This document shows positions 49,501 through 58,500 of a DNA stretch of 64,000 bases, one piece after another (position 1 is the first letter of the stretch; each line of letters begins with the position of its first letter). The notes under the pieces were generated by a model. The model was not told the origin of the DNA. It saw nothing but the letters and a program-made list of their open reading frames with translations, and made no database searches. The position numbers and the translations under genes are program-made. Source of the stretch: Conchocele bisecta (Eukaryota > Mollusca > Bivalvia > Lucinida > Thyasiridae); contig CM055277.1 of the NCBI GenBank assembly GCA_029237695.1, positions 44,612,242-44,676,241 of the forward strand. Reading direction: 5' to 3'.

Positions 49501-52500
49501 AGTAGAACTTACGTGTACACACATGACATTGTTGACTGTAACCCCCGGGTCATATAAACCAGTACTTAGTTGTTGACACACATGACATTCTTGACGTACC
49601 GTCTATAAACCGTAGAAAAAACTTACGCTGTTGACACATGACATTGTTGACTACCCCCCCCCGTCATATAAACCAGTACTTACTCTGTTACACACATGAC
49701 ATTGTTGACGTACCCCGGGTCATACCAGTTAGAAACTTCGTTGACACACATGACATTGTTGACTGTACGGGTCATATAAACAGTAGACTTATGTTGACAC
49801 ATGACATTGTTGACTACCCCCCGTACCGTCATGTTGACACATGACATTGTTTTGACTGTACGGGGTCATATAAACCAGTAGAACTTACGTTGTTTGACAT
49901 TGTTGACTGACACTGTCATATAAACCAGTAGAACTTACGTTGTTGACACACATCATTGTACCCCGGGTCATATAAACCATAGAACTTACGCTGTTGACAC
50001 ACATGACATGTTGACTGTACCCCCCCCTGTCATATTAAACCACAGAACTTACGTTGTTGACACACATGACATGTTGACACACATGACATGTTGACTGTAC
50101 CCCGGGCATATAAACCAGAGAACTTATTGTTGACACACATGACTTGTTACTGTACCCCGGGTCATACCAGTAAAACTTACGCTTGACAATGACATTGTTG
50201 ACTGACCCCGGGTTTATATAACCAGTAGAAACTTACGCTGTTGATACACATGACATTGTTTGACACACATACATTGTTACACCCCGGGTCTATAAACATT
50301 AGAACGTACGCTGTTGACACACATGACATTGTTGATGACAACTGACATTGTTGACTGTACGGGTCATATAACCAGTAGAACTTACGCTGTTACAAACATG
50401 ACACACATGATTGTTGACACATGACATTTTGACTGTACCCCCGGGTAAACAGTATATCGTTGAACAGTGACACGTTACTACCCCGTCATATACACCCAGA
50501 AACTTACTGACACACATGACATTGTTGACTGTACCCCCCCAGGGTCATAATAAACCAGTGAACTTACGCTGTTGACACGTTCATAATACCATAGAACTTA
50601 CGTTGTTGACACATGACATGTGGGACACATGACATGTTGACTGTACCCCGGGTCATATAAACAGTAGAACTTTCAGTGTTACTACACATACATTGCTTAG
50701 ACACACATGACATTGTTGACTGTATCCACGGTCATATAAACAGTAGAACTTACGCTGTTTGACACACATCAGTTACTGTACCGCTTGACACAAACATAGT
50801 TGCCCCACACATGACATGTTTGACTGTACCCCCGTCATATAAATCCAGTAAAATTACTTACGCATTGTTGACATCACACATGACATTGTTGACAGTACCC
50901 CGGGTTCATATAATCACCGTAGAACTTCGCTGTTGACTACACATGACATTGTTGACAACTGACATGTTGACTGTACCCCGGGTATATAACCAGTAGAACT
51001 TACGTGTTGACACACATGACATTGTTGACACACATGACATTGTTACTGTACCCCCGGGTCATATAAACCAGTAGAAAAACTTACGCTGTTGACACACATG
51101 ACATTGCTGACACCACATGACAAATTGTTGACTGTACGGGTCATATAAACCAGTAAGACACACATTACGTTGACTGTTACCCCGACAGGTCATATAAACC
51201 AGTAGAACTTACGTTGTTGACACACATGACATTGTTGACTGTACCACGGGTCCTATAAACCAGTAGAACTTACGTTGTTGACACACATGACATTGTTGAC
51301 TACCACCCCCGGGTCATATAAACCATAAACTTACGCTGACAAACATGAACATTGAAACACATGACATTGTTGACTGTACCCCGGGTCATATAAACCAGTA
51401 GAACTTACGCTGTTGACACACATGACATTGCTGACACACATGACATTGTTGACTGTACCCCGGGTCATATAAATCAGTAAAACTTACGCTGTTGACACAC
51501 ATGAAATTGTTGACACACATGACATTGTTGACTGTACCCCGGGTCATATAAATCAGTAAAACTTACGTTGACACATTGACATTGTTGACAGTACCCCGGG
51601 TCATAATCAGTAGAACACGCTGTTGACACACATGACATTGTTGACTGTACCCCGGGTCACCAGTAGAAACATTACGTGTTGACACACTGACATTGTTGAC
51701 TGTACACCGGGTTCATATAAACGTTAAAACTTACTGTTGACACACATGACATTGACACACATGACATTGTTACTGTACCCCGGGTCATATAAACCAGTAA
51801 AAAACTTACGCTGTTGAACACTGACATTGCTGACACACATGACATTGTTGACTGTACACCGGGTCATATAAATTAGTACTTACGCTGACTTATGGACATT
51901 GTTGACACACAGGACATTGTTGACAGTACCCCGGGTCATATAAACAGTAAAACTTACGCTGTTGACACACATGACATTGTTGACACAGAAAACTGACAGT
52001 TGACAGACCCCGGGGTCATATAAACCATAGAACTTACGCTGTTGACACACATGACATTGTTGACAGTACCCCGGGTCATATTTAAAAAAACCAGTAGAAC
52101 TTACGCGTTGACACTCATGACAGTGTTGACGTACACCGGGTATATAAACAGTAGAACTTATGTTGTTGACACACATGACATTGTTACTGTACACCCGGGT
52201 CATATAAACCATAAAACTTACCTGTAAAACACACACGACATTGTTGACAGTACCCCCCCCCTGGGTCATACCAGTACTTACGTTTTGATTGACACACTGA
52301 CATTGTTCCATTACCCCGGGTCATATAAACCAGTAAAATTACTGTTGACACACAGACATGTTACTGTACCCCGGGTCATATAAACCAGTAGAACTTATGT
52401 TGTTGACACACATGACATTGTTGACAGTACCCCGGGTCATATAAACCAGTAGAACTTACATTGTTGACACACATGACATTGTTGACTGTACCCCGGGTCA

Positions 52501-55500
52501 TATAAACCAGTAGAACTTACGTTGTTGACACACATGACATTGTTGACTGTACCCCGGGTCATATAAACCAGTAGAACTTACGTTGTTGATACACATGACA
52601 TTGTTCACTGTACCCCGGATCATATAAACCAGTAAAACTTACGCTGTTGACACACTATAATTTATTGTGATTCTACACAGGCTATATGGTGTAATATTGC
52701 CCGTCTGGAGGTATGTTCACCCGAGGGTGATCATACATTCAGACGGGCAATATTACACCATATAGCCTGTGTAGAATCACAATAACGTATTTGTCATACC
52801 GCAGATCCTGTATTTGGTCGTATAAACATATCTCTTCTTTTGATCTTTGCGTTTTTTCAGGAAGAAAAATAATCCGAGATTCGATTTTCTACCGTCAGTC
52901 TTAATATAAAGGCGTAAATGAACATTTTGTTTTTTTATTAAACGAAAACAAACTAAATATGGAGTAAGAAATCCATCGAAAACGACTTTATGACAGTTTT
53001 TTTTATATTATGTAATTTAATTTATATTCCACTGCTCTATCGATCTGCTCTCCCTTTGGCGCCTCTAGAATAATGCGACTGGTTCCCAAAAATTCGCTGT
53101 CATTGCTACGCCGCGGTTTCGTGCGTGGAACCCATAGTTTGTGACGTAAATATAGCCGTGTCACGAAGTCGAGCGTGTTGAGATTTGAAAAGCAATTTTC
53201 GTTATTCTGGCTAATTTTTCGCTCATATTTTGATGAGCGAAGAATATTTATGGAAAAATAAACAGTAAAGACTGGTTTTGAGTGTACAATTTGTTACTTG
53301 TATTGATCAATTCGGGGTTTTATTGTGCTTAGTGAGGACGCTAGACGCTTTCAAAATGTGTCTTCATTGGATGCGATGTGCCGGAGGGGAATCGCAATTT
53401 CTCTATGTTCGACGGCCTTGGCAGGTCATATAATATATATGACCAGGCAAGCTAGCCAATCAAAAGCCGAGAAACTTATCTGCGGTATGACAAATGACAT
53501 TGTTGACACACATGGCATTGTTGACAGTACCCCACCTCATATGACAAATGTTAGCACCTTACCGTTGTTACACACATGGACATTGTTGACTGTACCCAGG
53601 GTCGTCATATACAGTAGAACGGGTACGTTAGTTAATTGTTCACAGACATGTTGCACCCCTGACACGTTGTTGACTGTTACCACCCCGGGTCATATAAACC
53701 AGTAGAACTTACGCTGTTGACAAACATGACATTGTTGAAACACATGACATTTCTGACAGTACCCCGGGTCATATACAGTAAAACCTTACCGCCTGTTGAA
53801 AACACCCCACCATTGAACATTGTTGACTGTTACCCCGTCCCATATAAACAGTAGAACTTACGGTGTTGACACACATGACATTGTTGTGACTGTACCCAAA
53901 GGGTCATATAAACATAGAACCTTACGCTGTGACCCACAAACATTACAAAAAAAATGTTGAAGGGTACCCTGTCATATTAAACACCCCATAATGACAATTG
54001 TTGACACCAGGGTTCAATATATAAACCGTAGAACATACGCTGTTGACACACATGACATTGTTACAGTGTCATATAAACCAGTAGAACTTACGTGTTGACA
54101 CACAATGACATTGTTGACAGTACCCCGGGTCATAACCAGTAGAACTTCGTTGTTGACACATTGACTGTACCACGGGTCAAATAAACCAGTAGAACTGACA
54201 TCATTGTTGACTGTACCCCGGGTCATATAAACCAGTAGAACTTACATTGTTGACACACATGACATTGTTGACTGTACCCCGGGTCATATAAACCAGTAGA
54301 ACTTACGTTGTTGACACACAGACATTGTTGACTGTCACATACCAGTAAGAACTTACGTTAGTTGACCACACATTGACATTGTGAACTTGACGTTGTTACG
54401 TATATAAACCAGTACTACGTACTGTTGCACACTGACATTGTTGACTGTCCACCCCTATATTACAGTCATATAAACCAGTAGAACTTTACTTGTTGACACA
54501 CATGACATGTTGACTGTTACCCCGGGTCATATAAACCAGTAGAACTTACGTTGTTGACACATGACGTTTACACCGTCATACCAGAAAAACTTTACTTGTT
54601 GACACACATGACATTGGACTGACCCCGGGTCATATAAACCAGTAGAAACTTACGTTGTTGACACATGACTGTTACCATTTTGCCATCATATAAACCATGA
54701 AACTTACGTTGTTGACACACTGACATTGTTGACTGTACCCGGGTCATATAAACCAGTAGAACATACGTTGTTGAACACACATGACATTGTTGACTGACCC
54801 CCCGGGTCCATATAAACGGGGTTAGAACTTACGTGTTTGACACACAAGTCATTGTTGACTTGTACCCCTGTTATATAAAACCAGTAAGAACATACGTGAC
54901 ACACAATGACTTGTTGACTGTACCACGGGTTATAATTAAACCAGTAGAACGTACGTTGTTGACACACATGACATTGTTGACTGTACCCCGGGTCATATAA
55001 ACCAGTAGAACTTACGTTGTTGACACACATGACATTGTTGACTGTACCACGGGTCATATAAACCAGTAGAACTTACGTTGTTGATACACATGACATTGTT
55101 GACTGTACCACAGGTCATATAAACCAGTAGAACTTACGTTGTTGACACACATGACATTGTTGACTGTACCCCGGGTCATATAAACCAGTAGAACTTACGT
55201 TGTTGACACATTGACTGTACCACGGGTCATATAAACCAGTAGAACTTACGTTGTTGACACACATGACATTGTTGACTGTACCCCGGGTCATATAAACCAG
55301 TAGAACTTACGCTGTTGACACACATGACATTGTTGACTGTACCCCGGGTCATATAAACCAGTAGAACTTACATTGTTGACACACATGACATTGTTGACTG
55401 TACCCCGGGTCATATAAACCAGTAGAACTTACATTGTTCACACTCATGATGACGCCGGTGGTGGCACAGCCGCGACTGACCTCCTCCATGGCGATGGCGT

Positions 55501-58500
55501 ATGCAAGGTAGTCGAGCCCTGTCCCGCCCTCGTCATCCGGTATATCCACACACAGCAGCCCGATCTCACCCAGCATCTTCACCTACAGACAATTTAAACA
55601 AGCCATGTGATTTTGTATCTATCTATTTATTTATTTAATCCTTTCAACAGTACAGACCTCTATAGCGGTGTTTGCAAACAGTGTAGATCCAGTGTATCTA
55701 TCTATTTATTTATTTAATTGTGTTTAACAGCCAGTCACAGAGCTCCAGATAAGCTGCGTATTTTACGCAATTATTTTACCTGAATAAGCATTGATTATCG
55801 TACAAAATACGCACAGCAATGTGCAAATGCGCATTGGATTTCAAATCGAGTAGTGAAAATACTGTCACAAAGTTGAACATTCACTTAGTTGAGCTGCAAA
55901 AAGCAAACAGTGTTTGCTTTTTGCAGCTCAAATAAGTGAATGTTTAAAATTGTTATATTTTTTTTATCATTTGTTCCCTATTTAGTAATGAACACAAGAA
56001 TTCCGCCACGGAAGCGGTGTTGCGCCTACCGAGGCATTTGACTGTGAACATTACAAGTAAATAAATTACCTTGACCTTCAGAATTTGGATGTGGGGGTGT
56101 GTGTAATGAAGCATCATCCGTAGACAAACATTGATGTGAAATATTATCAATGTCTGGAAAGGGGTTAAAGAGATATTGTGAAAAAACAATAACTTTAACG
56201 CATTTCTGTTACAAATCCGGTGAACATTACAAGTAAATAAATGACCTTGACCTTCAAAATTTGGATGTGGGGGTGTGCGTAATGAAGCATCATTCCTAGA
56301 CAAACATTGATGTGAAATATTATCAAAGTCTGGCAAGGGGTTAAAGAGATATTGTGAAAAAACAATAACTTTAACGCATTTCTGTTACAAAACCGGTGAA
56401 CATTACAAGGAAATAAATGACCTTGACCTTCAAACTTTGGATGTGGGGGTGTGCGTAATGAAGCATCATCCCTAGACAAACATTGATGTGAAATATTATC
56501 AATGTCTGGCAAGGGGTTAAAGAGATATTGTGAAAAAACAATAACTTTAACGCATTTCTGTTACAAAACCGGTGAACATTACAAGTAAATAAATGACCTT
56601 GACCTTGAGAATTTGAATGTGGGGGTGTGCGTAATGAAGCATCATCCCTAGACAAACATTGATGTGAAATATTATCAAAGTCTGGCAAGTGTTAAAGAGA
56701 TATTGTGAAAAAACAATAACTTTAACGCATTTCTGTTACAAATCCGGTGAACATTACAAGTAAATAAATGACCTTGACCTTGATAATTTGGATGTGGGGG
56801 TGTGCGTAATGAAGCATCATCCCTAGACAAACATTGATGTGAAATATTATCAATGTCTGGCAAGGGGTTAAAGAGATATTGTGAAAAAAAAATAACTTTA
56901 ACCCATTTATGTTACAAAACCGCTGAACATTACAAGGAAATAAATGACCTTGACCTTCAAAATATGGATGTGGGGGTGCGCGTAATGAAGCATCATTCCT
57001 AGACAAACATTGATGTGAAATATTATCAAAGTCTGGCAAGGGGTTAAAGAGATATTGTGAAAAAACAATAACTTTAACGCTTTTCTGTTACAAATCCGGT
57101 GAACATTACAAGTAAATAAATGACCTTGACCTTCAAAATTTGGATGTGGGGGTGTGCGTAATGAAGCATCATGCGTAGATAAACATTGATGTAAAATATT
57201 ATCAATGTCTGGCAAGGGGTTAAAGAGATATTGTGAAAAAAACAATAAGTTTAACGCATTTGCCTTAAAAAAAAACTGGACGACGACTCGGACGACGACG
57301 ACGCGGACGACGACGGAAAATACGACGACTATAGCGACAAAAATCAATAATTCACTTGTAAAAGTAAAATACGCAATGATTTTGAAATCAGGGGCTATAG
57401 TACGCTTTATACACAAAGCTTATCAGGAACTCTGCAGTCAACAGCTATGGTCATTTTAGGCCAGGTATTTTGTATCTAAGATGTGTGATTTCTCATGAAA
57501 TATCTAATTTCAGATACTTTCTGTAAATGGCGTCAAAAGTTGACGAAAATTTCAGAGAATTCTGCATTTGCTATGAAAAATTCCATCAACTTCCGACGTC
57601 ATTTACAGAAAATATCACAGTTTCTGTAAATAGTTTTCATGAAAAAGTGCACATCTTCTTAAATACACCAGATGGCTGCGGCCCGCATGTCGAGCCCTCC
57701 CAGGCATTTGATGGTATTTTTACAAACTTGAACGCAGATTTCGAACGGACGGACGACCCACCAATAGTGAAGAAGGGGCCATTTCCATTTTTCTAGATCA
57801 AAGAGATGGCCCCTGGTAATGAATAGAATAAGGGGCCACACGGAATAAATCAAAGGATTATTTTGTGTTAGGCTCCGCCCCATGGCCCCTTCTACACTCT
57901 TGGTTGCTCGGACAGACGGACGCACGGACGTCATTGTGATCACTATGTCTCGCTTTCCGTAAGCAGGCTCGACAAAAATCACATGGCTTGTCTCAAATGC
58001 GGTGTCTTCATTTCATACGTTGTGATTTAACATTTGCAGTTGAACTGATTAACATCACGTTTGTCAATGGAAATTTTCAATTAGAGATTATTCCACCGTA
58101 TATTTTGAAAAGCAGGAAATAATGCACTCAGCAACTTCACCTACATGTACATGGACAAAACTGTCGACTTTGTTTCATAAGTTGTGATTCAAAATTGGTA
58201 GATAAAACGAACACGACCCTTTCACCCCCAAATATCTGGTGACGTTAACAGTTCCATACCCATTTTTAGAATATTCTATTAATCATGTACCATATTTATT
58301 CTAATAATAGCCCCCCCAAGCCCCCAACCAACCCACATATAGCCCCCCTCCAAACCACCCCACCCCCCCCCCCCACCCCCACCCTCCCCTCTCTGAAATA
58401 CTAGAGCCCACTCCTATAAATTTCTGTGTTTTTATGCAATTACCAATACAATGCAAGAATTGCTTCAGAAAATCAATGAAACACCCATTATGCTTCTAGC

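Noticed and set aside
40799..55432. Cysteine-rich open frames such as those with repeated 'CHVCQQ' and 'STGLYDP'
   Set aside because: They are translations of the 61 bp repeat in shifting frames, with no gene structure. The only real coding sequence at the border is ACADS exon 3.
55953..57416. Family of ~105-residue minus-strand proteins starting '[11 protein letters not shown]'
   Set aside because: They overlap each other at the 176 bp period and are translations of the tandem array.
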